In this document: one piece after another, positions 51,337-61,551 of the stretch | How positions within the stretch are numbered: position 1 is the first letter of the stretch | How the letters are laid out: each line of letters begins with the position of its first letter | Source: Maniola hyperantus | Taxonomy: Eukaryota > Arthropoda > Insecta > Lepidoptera > Nymphalidae | DNA length: 64,000 nt | Reading direction: 5' to 3' | NCBI RefSeq assembly: GCF_902806685.2 | Contig: NC_048556.1 | Location: 10,006,734-10,070,733 of the forward strand | Made by a program: the position numbers and the translations under genes | The notes under the pieces: model-generated | Databases searched by the model: none | What the model was told of the DNA's origin: nothing | Seen by the model: only the letters and a program-made list of their open reading frames with translations

Positions 51337-51443
51337 GAGCAAACAAATTGTTGAATAATCATCATCAAAATGTCAGTAGAATCTGTTTCCAAAAATATCT
51401 TTAGTGCCCATAGATAGTCCATTGGATAGTGGATTTTTTTTGG

Positions 51444-51682
51444 AACTAGATGATGCCCGCGACTTCGTCCGCGTGGATTTAGGTTTATCAAAATCCCGTG
51501 GGAACCCTTTGATTTTCCGGGATCAAAGTAGCCTATGTCCTGCCTAGGGATGCAAACTATATCTGTAGGCACCAAATTTCATTGAAATCGGGAAAATGGA
51601 TGGGCCGCGTAAAGCTAGACACACAGACTGACAGACAGACAGACAGACACACTTTCACATATTTTATAATATTAGTATGGAT
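51444..51682 (+). mobile_element. Rep-A copy, full length
   Basis: It runs from 'actagatgatgcccgcgact' to 'ataatattagtatggat' with a GACA tract at 51627-51648. Confidence 0.85.
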
Positions 51683-52270
51683 TTTCAGTAAATCTGAATT
51701 GATCTAAATTGAGTAGAGTTTGATAGCATATTTTAAAGATGGCCTAATTTTTTGGTCCACCAATTTATTTTGAAATGAAATGAAATGATTTATTTGTTTT
51801 AAAAGGTCTTTTTAAAATTGTGCCAGGGACCCTGAAGTAAGTTTGCAAAACCTGTATCTCAGGGTCCCCGCTCTCCCTCCTCCATCATTAACAAATAAAC
51901 ACTTATACAAAACTAAATTTAGTGATATGATATGAATATGAAACTTAAAAATAAAGTCCAAACTAAAAAATAAAAATTTTGGATATCTACGAAGTAATTC
52001 TTGCTGGTATCGACACCTTATCTTCGTGCAACATTGCATCCTCGGCCATTAATGTCTGTACCCGGCTCAGATAATGCCGTATCGATTGGCACCGAGGGCT
52101 CGTTATTCATAATTTCCGCACTTGCCCGCGATTTATTGCGAGCGGCGCGGCGGCCGAGAACAGAAATATGCTTTCCGTGAACCGTATCCGCTGTCAGCTG
52201 CGGTGTCGTTATCGTAAACAGTGTCTTCTTTGTTACAAAGTGGAAAAATAACTGTTTTATTTTATATTTT

Positions 52271-52502
52271 ACTAGCTTATGCTCGCAACTTCGTCCGCGT
52301 GGACTACAAAATTTCAAAACCCTATTTCACCCCCTTAGCAGTTGAATTTACAAAAATCCTTTCTTAGCGGATGCCTACGTCATAATAGCATGCCAAATTT
52401 CAGCCCGATCCATCCAGTAGTTTGAGCTGTGCGTTGATAGATCAGTCAGTCAGTCATTCAGTCAGTCAGTCAGTCAGTCATCTTTTCCTTTTATATATAT
52501 AG
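52271..52502 (-). mobile_element. Rep-B copy, full length
   Basis: Reversed, with an expanded (CAGT)n run at 52442-52479. Confidence 0.85.
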
Positions 52503-52787
52503 ATATTCTGTTCCTGTATCTCCGGTCAAACACTGAATAGTCTATTTATACTCAGGAGCAATCTTCAAATTCCGCAATCTATTTTGGACTTGCCTTTAAA
52601 CAAGTTTAAAAAATTTAATAAAATGCTCCTGAAAAAACATAATATTATTACACAATCGAAAATTATGTAGATAATAAAAGAGCGTGGATTTGACCTGACG
52701 CTTGTTCCAGCAATGCAATTACTTTTATAGCTTAATATTCTACTTATATCAAATCTTTGAAAAGAGCAATCGCCGAGTTTCTTGCTG

Positions 52788-52900
52788 GTTCTTTTTGGTA
52801 GAAAAGGCATTCCGAACCAGTGGTAGATGCATTTGACGATTCAAAAGTACTTCTAAAAGTTTAATTGAATACAAAATATTTTTATTTATTTATTTATCTA
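52788..52900 (+). mobile_element. Rep-K LINE tail
   Basis: 'aaggcattccgaaccagtgg', 'cgattcaaaagtacttctaa' and a (TTTA)n-rich end are present. It is the forward counterpart of the nested copy at 13589-13683. Confidence 0.7.
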
Positions 52901-53204
52901 AAAATGTAAAATCGCTGATTATAAATAAGAGGCTATCAGTGATTTAAATCAACCGTCTTTTTTTTTCAAAGCAATCTGAACTGAATGTTTTTTTGATTGT
53001 AGGTTAATTTTCGTAGCCGTTATCAAACTAAACTTTGTAACAACAGTTTCAAAAATAGTTTCCGACACAGAAGCTGAAATTGTTTCTTTTGTGTCTGAAA
53101 TAGCTTCTGGTAGTTCTTACACGGATGCTTTAATTTTACCATGTCACCTATTTACCATACCATTTCCAAATTAAATATTTTCATCTTAGACTGAGATCAT
53201 GGGT

Positions 53205-53330
53205 TTAATAAAAACTGCCATACCCCTTCCAGGTTAGCCCGCATTCATCTTAGATTGCATCATCACTTACCTAACACCAGGTGGCATTGCAGTCAAGGGC
53301 TAACTTGTATCTGAATAATAAAAAGACTGC
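53205..53330 (+). mobile_element. SINE-E 3' part
   Basis: 'aaaactgccataccccttcc', 'ttagattgcatcatcactta' and 'gtcaagggctaacttgtatc'; the head is missing. It ends about 95 bp before the next exon. Confidence 0.8.
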
Positions 53331-53425
53331 ATCGTCATTTACCCGTAGTTCATGTCTGTGAAGAATATAAACCTTTAAACGGATTTCCTTGCGTTTTTCT
53401 AATACAATACTTTTCTTTTCTACAG

Positions 53426-53549
53426 GACGACCACAGAGCGTTTAGAAGACAGCTGGAAGACAAACGACCAGTTGTCGAGAGCAATCTACTGAGTGGCAGA
53501 CAGTATGTTGCCAACGAACCTCCGCTCTCTGACACCAGTGACACTGAAC
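53426..53549 (+). CDS. Dys: Dystrophin, spectrin-repeat exon (counterpart of human DMD exon 58)
   Basis: A strong acceptor 'ttttcttttctacag' precedes 53426 and the donor 'gaac|gtaagt' follows 53549. The exon is 124 bp: 41 codons plus one base (phase 0 in, phase 1 out). It encodes 'DDHRAFRRQLEDKRPVVESN' then 'LLSGRQYVANEPPLSDTSDT' and E. The H-R-A-F-x-R-x-L-x-x-K-x-P-V segment is very close to human dystrophin 'DVHRAFKRELKTKEPVI' and marks helix B of the same repeat. The last ten residues are acidic and serine/threonine-rich, unlike the vertebrate sequence. Human exon 58 is recalled as 121 bp, also ending in phase 1. Confidence 0.95.
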
Positions 53550-54310
53550 GTAAGTAGAGGCAACATAATTTTAGAAAACTCTAGAAAATCTTCTACTGGA
53601 TAGATATCTTTCAAAAAACGTCACAGAATAAAGTTGTGGCACTGGTTCCCATCGATTTTCTTGAGGTCGTCTGTCAACCTACTAAAGATTCACCCAGAAG
53701 TGCGCATTCTGGTTCAAGGTCGCTAATTAAGCACGTTAGGACCCTAAAGTCTACTATGGGCCTTGCTCATTGCCACTTCAGCTTCGCGACTTTTCAAGCG
53801 ATTTCGGTAAGTTACTACTCTCAACTAGAAAAAATCTAGTAGAAAAAATTTCTGCGGGCTTTATTTTGGAGAGTTCGTTTCTTCGTCCTTGAGCACTCTC
53901 GGAAAGTCAACCTCTACAAAATTTTCCAAACTTTTTTCAGTAGAAGTATTCAGGGATCGTCGCATTTTGTAAAAATAATTTAGATCAGGGATTTAGATTT
54001 AGGAATATCTGAACGGTATTTTGTCTTTACGCTTCTCTGATTTTTTTAATTTTAGCAGTAGTTTACGTCGTCATTTATCCCAAAAGGCTCGATATACCGA
54101 GCTCCACATTGGTACATCATCAAATCAGTCAGGCTTAGCTTTTTGATTGTTATCGTTGTTATCTCAACCGATAGAGGTGAGGGCGTAGGTTTCTTGCAAG
54201 GCTCTCCACAGAGTACGGTTTTGTGTCGCTTGTGAACGTTCTGAGGTTCCAGCAATTTGCTTGGTATCGTCCTCTAAATTTTGGATCGTTTTCGTCTCAA
54301 CAGTTGTTCA

Positions 54311-54459
54311 TTTTTAGGGTTCCGTACCTCCAAAGGAAAAAAGGAACCCTTATAGGATCACTTTGTTGTCTGTCTGTCGGTCTGACAAGAAACCTACAGA
54401 GTACATCCCGTTGACCTAGATTTATGAAATTTGGCAGGTAGGTAGGTCTTATAGCAGGT
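54311..54459 (-). mobile_element. Rep-C terminal fragment
   Basis: Reversed end: 'agggttccgtacctccaaag', 'ttataggatcactttgttgt' and 'gaaatttggcaggtaggtag'. It is directly followed by the dispersed repeat shared with 47259-47370. Confidence 0.8.
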
Positions 54460-54462
54460 TAG

Positions 54463-54560
54463 TCGTTCTTTAGTATCTAAGAGGTGGCGCTGATTTATTT
54501 GGTTCCAAAATCGTAAAAAAACTTTGTTCGCATGGGCATATCTTGTCATTTATATCGATG
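54463..54560 (+). repeat. Dispersed repeat, second copy
   Basis: See 47259-47370. 'cgttctttagtatctaagag' and 'gtggcgctgatttatttggt' are shared. Confidence 0.65.
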
Positions 54561-54777
54561 CACAAACCTCATTAAATTTATTTTTAAGAAATAGAACCGG
54601 ATATTGTATACAGAAGTAATTAAGACTTTGAAGTATTCCGTTCCGGTACCGGATTGAGACCGGCTTTAATTAAAAGAGTGCTTGTGCATTCAAAGGCTTG
54701 CATCGTTTTTGAGGTAACTTCGTTACTTGCTTCATTTCTGTTACTATTTCTTTTTGTTTCTACCCACAAATCTCAAA

Positions 54778-54856
54778 TCCTCTGGTGCTGCAAATGTTCA
54801 TGGGCGGTGGTAATCACTTAACATCAAGTGACCTGCCTGCTCGTTTGCTCGCTATA
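54778..54856 (+). mobile_element. Rep-L LINE 3' end, short
   Basis: 'ctggtgctgcaaatgttcat', 'gggcggtggtaatcactta' and 'gcctgctcgtttgctcgct'. It is a 5'-truncated copy of the family seen at 36430-36600. Confidence 0.75.
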
Positions 54857-55440
54857 TATAATAGTAGGTGATTGAAGTTTATAGTTTTGTGTGCAGTTAA
54901 GTTTTCTATCTATATCGAAGAAAATATATGGAAATGTCTAAGTGACACAGAGCCTGCGAAGTGTTCTTCGCATATTAATCAGTTATGCATTATGCGCTGC
55001 GATTATGCATATGCAAGCCATGCTAATTCAGTGTAACGAACTGTGATACGATACACGGACTCAGACTCTGCCAATAATACCATTGTTGGACTTAGGATAT
55101 GATAATAAAGTACATAGTAATATCGTGATAGAGCTCTATTAAGCTTCACTTACGCCAGAGAGATGCAAAAAATTAAAAAAAATAAGTTTTACTTAACCTG
55201 GTGATTAATAAAAATACTATTTATTGAATACTAGCTGCCCCGGCGAACTTCGTACGAACCATCCTCGTACTTCAAGGAATATTATAATAAAAAAAGAATT
55301 AGCGAAATCGGTTCAGCTGTTCTCGAGATTTGCGATCAGCAACACATTCAGCGATTCATTTTTATGTATAGAGAATTACTAACTCATCTTTTGACAGTTT
55401 GTGTGTTAGTACATTTTGGCATAACTGTATTCAATTCCAC

Positions 55441-56045
55441 TTGATTTGAAAGAGAAGCGAGGGGCCCCGAGGTTTGTATTGCGTAGGGGCTTCCACATGG
55501 CCTAATCCGGCCCTGTGTCTGACCCTTTCTAAACTATATTCAGTGTAACAGTGTCACTAAGCCCACTAATTAATGAGTAAACCCATTCTCCTAATGAATT
55601 GCAACAATGATATCGAGCCATGTCAATTCACAAAATAAGCTTGTAGGTATTACTGTAGTCTAAAAAGGATGTGAGGGACCCCAAGGTTTGCATTGCCTAG
55701 AGGCGGCCCTATGTCTGACCCTTTTCTAAACTCTATTCAGTGTAATTATTGCCACCAAGGCCACTAATCAATGAGTAAACCCACTCCCCAAATCAATTGC
55801 AACAATTATATAGAGCCTTGTCTATTCACAAAATAAGCTTGTAGGTATTACTGTAGTCTAAAATGGACGAGAAGGGCCCCAAGGTTTGCATTGCCTAGGG
55901 GCCTCAACATGGCTTAATCCGGCGCTATGTCTGACCCTTTTCTAAACTCTATTCAATGTAATCATCGCCACCAAGCCCACTAATCAATGAGTTTACCCCT
56001 TCCCTAGATCAATTGCCAACAATTCAATCGAGGCTTGTCCTTCGC
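55441..56045 (+). repeat. Tandem repeat of about 200 bp, three units
   Basis: Unit marks 'gaggggccccgaggtttg', 'gagggaccccaaggtttg' and 'gaagggccccaaggtttg' start at 55459, 55673 and 55871, so the periods are 214 and 198 bp. Shared words include 'tgtctgacccttttctaaac', 'taatcaatgagt' and 'ataagcttgtaggtattact'. Units 2 and 3 resemble each other most. Non-coding. Confidence 0.9.
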
Positions 56046-56155
56046 ATGACCGATTTCTATCAACACACGTAATTACTGTCAGACTTTAGTCTACTTACCT
56101 CTTTACCATGTAGTACTTCTAAATAAACGGAATCACTAAACAAAATCATAGTTTT

Positions 56156-56513
56156 GACGACCTCCCTGGCGCAGTGGTAAGCGCTGTGGTCTTGTTAGTG
56201 GGAGGTCCCGCGTTTGATTCCCGGCATCGGTTTGGAATTTTGGAATTTCTTAGTCTGGTCTGGTAGGAGGCTTCGGTCATGGCTAGTTACCACCCTACCG
56301 GCAAAAACGTGCCGCCAAGCGATTTAGCGTTCCAGTACGATGACGTATAGAAACCAAAGGGGCATGGGTTTAAAAAAAACTGCCATACCCCTTCCAGATT
56401 AGCCCGCATCCATCTAAGATTGCATCATCACTTACCACCAGGTGAGATTGCAGTTAAGGGCTTACTTGTATTTGACCTCCCACTAATAAGACCACAGTGT
56501 TTATCACTGCGCC
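56156..56513 (+). mobile_element. SINE-E copy, full length, followed by an inverted SINE-E head
   Basis: 56156-56475 runs 'gacgacctccctggcgcagt' (A box), 'gtcccgcgtttgattcccgg' (B box), 'ggtaggaggcttcggtcatg', 'caccaggtgagattgcagtt' and 'acttgtatttg'. From 56474 a second head fragment lies in opposite orientation ('gacctcccactaataagacc', 'cactgcgcc'). Confidence 0.88.
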
Positions 56514-56544
56514 TTATCGTTGGATTCACTCATACCTATGTATG

Positions 56545-56648
56545 TGCCGTTTTGTCGGTCTCAACGGCGGAGATGCTCAACAAAACCGCTATCTCTTTCT
56601 AAAGGTCGATGTACATTATTTTCTGCCGCGTAGGTACTATTTAGTAGG
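56545..56648 (-). mobile_element. Rep-F half element
   Basis: 'gttttgtcggtctcaacggc', 'gctatctctttctaaaggtc' and 'gatgtacattattttctgcc'; this is the reversed half of Rep-F. Confidence 0.75.
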
Positions 56649-57077
56649 TATAGCCTCCGTTGAGATTGACTGCCGTGCCCGAAATTCGGTTAGGAATTCA
56701 TTAATAGTTATTATATACGAGTTATATACGGGTGTATTGTTTAGGGCCTTTGTTACCCGTCAGTTTGTTTGTACCGATTGTTCTGCCGCCATTTTATTGT
56801 AGTTGAATTGATTTTGATTATTTCGGCACGAACATTTGGCCTCTGGGCATAGGTCTGGGTACGGTTCATTGGCATTTAGTGTTTGTGGTTCGAGTACCTA
56901 TTGTATCTAACTATAATTACCTATCTTTAATTAATAATATACCATAGCATTATATTTACTATATAAAATATATCTTTTTCTTATAATTTGGGGCTATGCA
57001 GGTTCTTGAATATCACTGCGACCGTCTCCGATCTAGTGTTTGCCTCTACCTTATCTTACATGTCATTGTATCCTACT

Positions 57078-57180
57078 AAATCCATACCAATATTATAAAT
57101 GCGAAAGTGTGTCTGTCTGCCTGTCTACCAGAATTTCATGGGCCATCCGTTTAACCGATTTTGATGAAAGGTACAGGGTT
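57078..57180 (-). mobile_element. Rep-A 3' fragment
   Basis: Reversed end 'atccataccaatattataaa', 'tgcgaaagtgtgtctgtctg' and 'taaccgattttgatgaaa'. The head is missing. Confidence 0.75.
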
Positions 57181-57374
57181 CTATTCTATTCTAAGTACAC
57201 GTGTTAATCAAGCTTCATGCAATGCATTAAGGTTGTGTATGACACATGTCATCTGAATCGTCCTCTAAAAAAGCCCGTATCTTGACTATGAATAATGAAT
57301 TCCAGCGTAAATGGTTGTTGAGTAATCAAAAAGATTCGGCTCAACTCCACTCTGTCTGTGTGCGTTGGCCCTAA

Positions 57375-57799
57375 GGCAGTGGTCCGACCGCCGACGATGA
57401 ACGAGAAACGAGTAGAACTAGAAACTTAAACGAGTTGGCGATCAGCGGGAAGCGAGTGTGTAGTTTCGATAGTTTTGTCGCCGGGCTATAAGCTAGTGTG
57501 CAAGTGCGACGAGCGATTACTCGCTCCATTCGCCCGCGGTCACTCAGTCCTGTGCAAACCTGCGCGCGCGTTACACACGTGTTCAAGCGAGCGAGCATCG
57601 CTGAACGAATATTGCTGAGCGAGTTTATTTTTTAAAGCTCGTCGTTCAGCGACAAAACTAGTAAAGCGAATCGTCGCCGGCAGTGTGAACAGTCAGAGAG
57701 CAACTTTTGATATATGCATCTCTTTCGTTTACACGGAATGTTCATTTATTGTGCGTTTATTGAGAGAGAAAATCGCCGATAGTTAGTCGGACCACTGCC
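57375..57799. mobile_element. PIF/Harbinger-like MITE, copy 2 (TAA target duplication)
   Basis: The 425 bp element lies between TAA at 57372-57374 and 57800-57802. Inverted ends are 'ggcagtggtccgaccgccg' and 'agtcggaccactgcc'. The interior is collinear with 35127-35533 ('gagaaacgagtagaactaga', 'gcgggaagcgagtgtgtagt', 'gatatatgcatctcttt'). Confidence 0.88.
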
Positions 57800-58034
57800 T
57801 AAGCCGGTAATGAAAAAATTCAGAGATAAAAATTCAAAATATTCCTCAACGAACCTCGCCAGTGAATGCCTCGTTTACTCTCGCTCGAGTACTGGCACGC
57901 GCGGTATGGAATTCATCGAATTTTTATTTTAGAATTTTGTTGCCCTCTTGAAGTAGCTACCTAGGTAACGTAATACCGACGCAAGTGAGAGGCCAATTTA
58001 GGCAACGCTTTTTCTGAATTTACTGTGTCTACAT

Positions 58035-58290
58035 CATATAATACTCGCGAATTCGTCCGCGTGGATTTAAGTTTTTTAAAATACTGTGGTAACTTCAGAA
58101 TACCATAGGATAGAGTGACATAGGATACTTTTGATTATTTCAAAGATCAGTCTTTGAAATCAAAAGTATTCTGTGTCACTCTCCAGGTCTTTCCGGACAT
58201 ATGTCCGTCAATGGGTTGCAAACTATCTATCTTATGTGTATACATTTCGTAAAAATGAGGTAAGCGGATCAGCCGTGATTAGGTAACAGA
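58035..58290 (+). mobile_element. Rep-A copy with an internal inverted duplication
   Basis: 'cgcgaattcgtccgcgtgga' starts a Rep-A copy, but 58112-58182 is a local palindrome ('agagtgacataggatacttt' against 'aaagtattctgtgtcactct'). The remainder, 'ccaggtctttccggacatat' to 'gtaacagataggaacaca', continues Rep-A loosely. Confidence 0.6.
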
Positions 58291-59459
58291 TAGGAACACA
58301 CGGGCCACACTTGGAAGTCATATATGGTCCCCAAAATACACGTTACCTTGTGTAGAGACCACTATTAAACGATACTGTAACGACCTTTTTTGAAAATAAA
58401 GATTTTTTAAATTGTTAAAACATTATATCCAGACAAAATTTTACATGTATAATATTCTTAGTGAGTATGTTTTATATAATACCAACATCGTCAAGACAAA
58501 GCAGTTCAACGCACGAAATCCAATATGTACCGCCATTTGATACATTTTCACCTAAGAACTCTCTAATTTTACGTAAGTGAGACTTAAGTAAGTAAGATTC
58601 ATTTCATAGTGAAAAGGGACCTGATTTAGTGAACGAACATCTGTATTATTCCAAAAATAACCACTAGAAAAAATCGTCATGACACTAGAAAAATTACGTT
58701 TAAAAATAAAACCCTTAAAATTTATTGGAAGCAACGGCGTTTTCCGTAGATAATTTTATTGTGAGTTGTTGAAACGGTTGGTAAAGATAAAACACGAGCC
58801 CATTGGTACAGAAAGTGCAAAGCCAGTGTTCCTTGGTGCGGAAGTAACGAGGTAATTATTACATTCCTTTCGACTGCACGCGCCATGTATTATATTAATT
58901 GATCTCTTCAACCCATTGAATTAAATGTATGGAATGGTTTACGAATAAAAATCGTGTTCTATTAAGCTGTTCGGAATGTCTAGTTTGTTCAGAATTCTTT
59001 GTTTCAACCATTTGAATAAAGTCAGGATGTGTATAAACATGTGTGGATGTGTGTAAAGTGTATAATGTGGATTCGCCGATAAAAAATATTTACCTATTAT
59101 AGGATGGTAAGACTTCGCGTGGATTTGGATTTTCAAAATCTTATGGGGACTGTTTAATTTTCCGGATTTGGAAATGAAACGGCAATAGAGACATCACACT
59201 TTTTAGCATTTTACTATTATTAGTAACATTTTGAGTTTTCAAAATTCATCCGCGATGGAATTGGCTTCATTTATATGTAGAGCTGTTTACATAGTTCTAC
59301 ATTGGTTGTCATCGTGTACTGATCCACGTTAATCACTGAGGGCCCGTGTCGGTTTAATTAAGTGGCAACTCGAACATTTGCACTGCGATGTCATTACCTA
59401 TATTGATTCGTGTAGGGTTGTAGACAACAATGTATTCTGACTGATCTGACTGATCTATT

Positions 59460-59515
59460 TCGTCGCCGTCGTTGTCGTCTCAAACGATAGGCGTCCACTG
59501 CTGGATATAAACTTT
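59460..59515 (-). pseudogene. RTE-like LINE 3' scrap
   Basis: 'cgtcgtctcaaacgataggc' and 'gtccactgctggatataa' are the reversed very end of the RTE-like element. Confidence 0.5.
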
Positions 59516-59867
59516 CATGTATGTTCACAGAGTATTATTATTGTAGCGGTTGCATATCATGAGGTTCCGGATTCTAATCCTGGTCTGGGCAAGAAAATCA
59601 TTACTTTTTGGCAAAAAAACTCGCAGCAGCAGTCCGGGGTTGACAAGATAGCGATATTACACCCATAACAGCATGTAAAGGCGTCGGTATTTCGCTTAAA
59701 TTCTCTTCGGTTGTACCTATTAGATTGCTCTCCCATTGGATTAAGAGAGTGAGGAAATTGAAAGTGTAAATATCGATCCACACTCTTTACTTTATGTTGT
59801 GGTAAAAGGTCAGGAGCAAATTAATAATAATAAGTAATATGTATAAAGTCACCCACCTGTAGGTTGA

Positions 59868-60032
59868 TTCGCTAACTCAGTGTCTACAATGAGTTAGCGA
59901 ATGATAGCCACCGAGCTCATTTGACATTGGTTAGTTCTACATTGCTGCTTCACTGAGTGATATTAAAATAAGTTGTCGCAGAAAACCTTCAATGGATTAA
60001 AAATACCTAAATGTCAAATGAGCTTGGTGGCT
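59868..60032. repeat. Double hairpin upstream of the dystrophin exon at 60233
   Basis: First dyad: 'ttcgctaactca' (59868-59879) and 'tgagttagcgaa' (59890-59901), a perfect 12 bp stem. Second: 'agccaccgagctcatttgac' (59906) and 'gtcaaatgagcttggtggct' (ending 60032), 23 bp arms with one mismatch. It ends 200 bp before the exon and is probably a small MITE. Confidence 0.75.
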
Positions 60033-60232
60033 AACTTTGTTCGGGTGGAATATATGCGAATTCTTTAATAGTTGAAGTTCATATTTTTTTATAATATACA
60101 CATCCAATCCACATTATTGGTAATACACATGCGAAGTATCATGTTTTAGACCCAGTGGTTTGAACACTACGTTTATTATGTCAATCAGTCCGTTTCTCCT
60201 TTTATTAGTTTCTGATCAAAATATTTGTCCAG

Positions 60233-60402
60233 CAGCAAGCCGCGACAGCGAAGGTGACTCTCGTAGCTACAGGTCCGCGGAGGAGCAGGCCCGAGAGCTG
60301 GCGAGGTCGATACGCCGTGAGGTTGCCAAGCTAGCTGACAAGTGGAACACCCTGGTGGACCGCAGCGATGCCTGGGGACGGTGCTTGGATGACGCTGTAC
60401 AG
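60233..60402 (+). CDS. Dys: Dystrophin, spectrin-repeat exon with tandem acceptor
   Basis: The exon follows 'atatttgtccag' and ends at donor 'cag|gtaagc' after 60402. It has 170 bp: two bases completing a proline codon (C|CA), then 56 codons, ending in phase 0. It encodes 'ASRDSEGDSRSYRSAEEQAR' then 'ELARSIRREVAKLADKWNTL' and 'VDRSDAWGRCLDDAVQ'. The pattern V-x-x-L-x-x-x-W-x-x-L and S-x-x-W marks the helix C/helix A transition of spectrin repeats, matching human 'EEVNTEWEKLNLHSADWQ'. The acceptor is CAGCAG, so 60236 is an alternative start that drops one alanine and keeps frame. Human exon 59 is recalled as 269 bp, so this gene has an additional intron after '(D)DAVQ'. Confidence 0.95.
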
Positions 60403-60437
60403 GTAAGCAAACTATAGATAATCTTTCAAATAAAAAT

Positions 60438-60515
60438 ACCGGCCAAGTGCGAGTCTGGCTCGCGCAACGAGGGTTCCGTACTACAGTCGTATTTTTTCGA
60501 CATTTTGCACGATAT
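60438..60515 (+). mobile_element. Rep-C head fragment
   Basis: 'accggccaagtgcgagtctg' to 'cgacattttgcacgatattc', then truncated. It lies 36 bp from the exon donor. Confidence 0.85.
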
Positions 60516-60529
60516 TCTTTTCCGCAATC

Positions 60530-60620
60530 AACATCATGAAAGGGATAGCAATAGGTTTAGACGTGACATTTTAGTTTACTTTAGAGATTGTGTACAGCGG
60601 AATTAGATTAGCCGCAATAA
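60530..60620 (+). mobile_element. Rep-M fragment
   Basis: 'atcatgaaagggatagcaat', 'tttactttagagattgtgta' and 'cagcggaattag'. This is the right half of the MITE. Confidence 0.75.
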
Positions 60621-61078
60621 TCATCCTTAAATCTTAAGAGATAACAAATCGCAAATACTTATTATAGTTGTATGTTTTTATAAAAGAATATAAATGTTAC
60701 TTTTAAATAAATTAAATTAAATAAATCATATTAAATTAAATTTTCTTTTATTCATTAATTAACTGCCAAACTGTCCGAAAACAAGCAGACTAAACGAAGC
60801 ATAAAACACCGCGCCATCTATGAGAACACGCTTAAAGTGACATAGACAATCGATCGCAGTTTCTAAACCAACGTCGCAGTTCACTTACTGAAATGTAGGT
60901 GGCGTCACAAGGATTGAATATAACTAGCCCATTCCCGCAAAGTTACATCCTCGTGGATTTAGATTTTCAGGAATTAAAAAAAATCTCTTTTTTGTTATTT
61001 GAAATTTCCATTCCTTTAAAATAGTTAGTATTCTTTGACTGTACGTTCAACCACAGAATATATAAAGTACCTAGTTAC

Positions 61079-61140
61079 TAGCTTATGCTCGCGACTTCGT
61101 CCGACACAAATTTTAATCCCCTATTTCACCCCCTTCTTAG
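61079..61140 (-). mobile_element. Rep-B fragment
   Basis: 'ctagcttatgctcgcgactt' and 'ccctatttcaccccctt' are the reversed 3' end of Rep-B. Confidence 0.7.
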
Positions 61141-61197
61141 ACTAGATAGACTTCCAACCAGCCCGTTATTTTTTTTGTACACATAAACATAAGTATG

Positions 61198-61365
61198 ATA
61201 CAGTACGCGACAGAAAGTAATGTACATCGACATTTAGAAGGATGTAGCAGATTTGTCCCTGTCATTGAGACCGACAAAACGTCATCAAACAACGCTCTAC
61301 TAAGACTAAATGTCATTTTAAAGGTCGATGTACATATTACTTTCTGCCGCGTAATGTACGAAGGT
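61198..61365. mobile_element. Rep-F foldback MITE, near complete
   Basis: Ends 'acagtacgcgacagaaagta' and 'tactttctgccgcgtaatgt' are inverted; inner arms are 'atgtacatcgacatttag' and 'aaaggtcgatgtacat'. This is the most complete single Rep-F copy in the window. Confidence 0.85.
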
Positions 61366-61551
61366 ACGGTTAATGTACTTAATTCCCGTAGAGTATGTAC
61401 TTACCTATGTTAGAGCGCTCGCGGTGAACGCTTGAGTGCAGGCAGTTTCTAGGCTGTGTCTCTAGGTTAAGTGGGAAAGGGTCAGACTTAGGTTGAAAAA
61501 TGCCATTTTGATGTGAACCGTACCGTTAACATTTTAATAATTCTAACTTTC

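Larger units (their letters stand above)
46113..53425 (+). other. Dys: Dystrophin intron, 7.3 kb
   Basis: Donor GTAAGA, acceptor 'ttttcttttctacag'. Phase 0, between Gln and Asp codons. It contains Rep-Q, SINE-E, SINE-D, Rep-A, Rep-B, Rep-G and foldback copies listed separately. Stretches where I see nothing recognisable include about 46660-47090, 47410-47755, 48220-48560, 49090-49345, 49450-49760, 50150-50425, 51690-52265 and 52905-53200. An A/T- and G/C-mixed block at 46730-46830 ('ctcggtggccctcctcagcg') is unassigned. Confidence 0.93.
53550..60232 (+). other. Dys: Dystrophin intron, 6.7 kb
   Basis: Donor GTAAGT; the acceptor region ends 'atatttgtccagcag', where two AGs three bases apart are both usable in frame. 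Phase 1. Contents: Rep-C and Rep-L scraps, a three-unit tandem repeat, SINE-E, Rep-F, a Harbinger-like MITE, Rep-A pieces and a compact foldback just upstream of the acceptor. Nothing recognised in about 53560-54310, 54860-55430, 56655-57075, 58300-59100 and 59170-59450. Confidence 0.93.

Noticed and set aside
41989..56513. tRNA genes suggested by A and B boxes
   Set aside because: The boxes sit in SINE-D, SINE-E and SINE-J heads with long unrelated bodies and target duplications; no cloverleaf with acceptor stem could be formed by eye.
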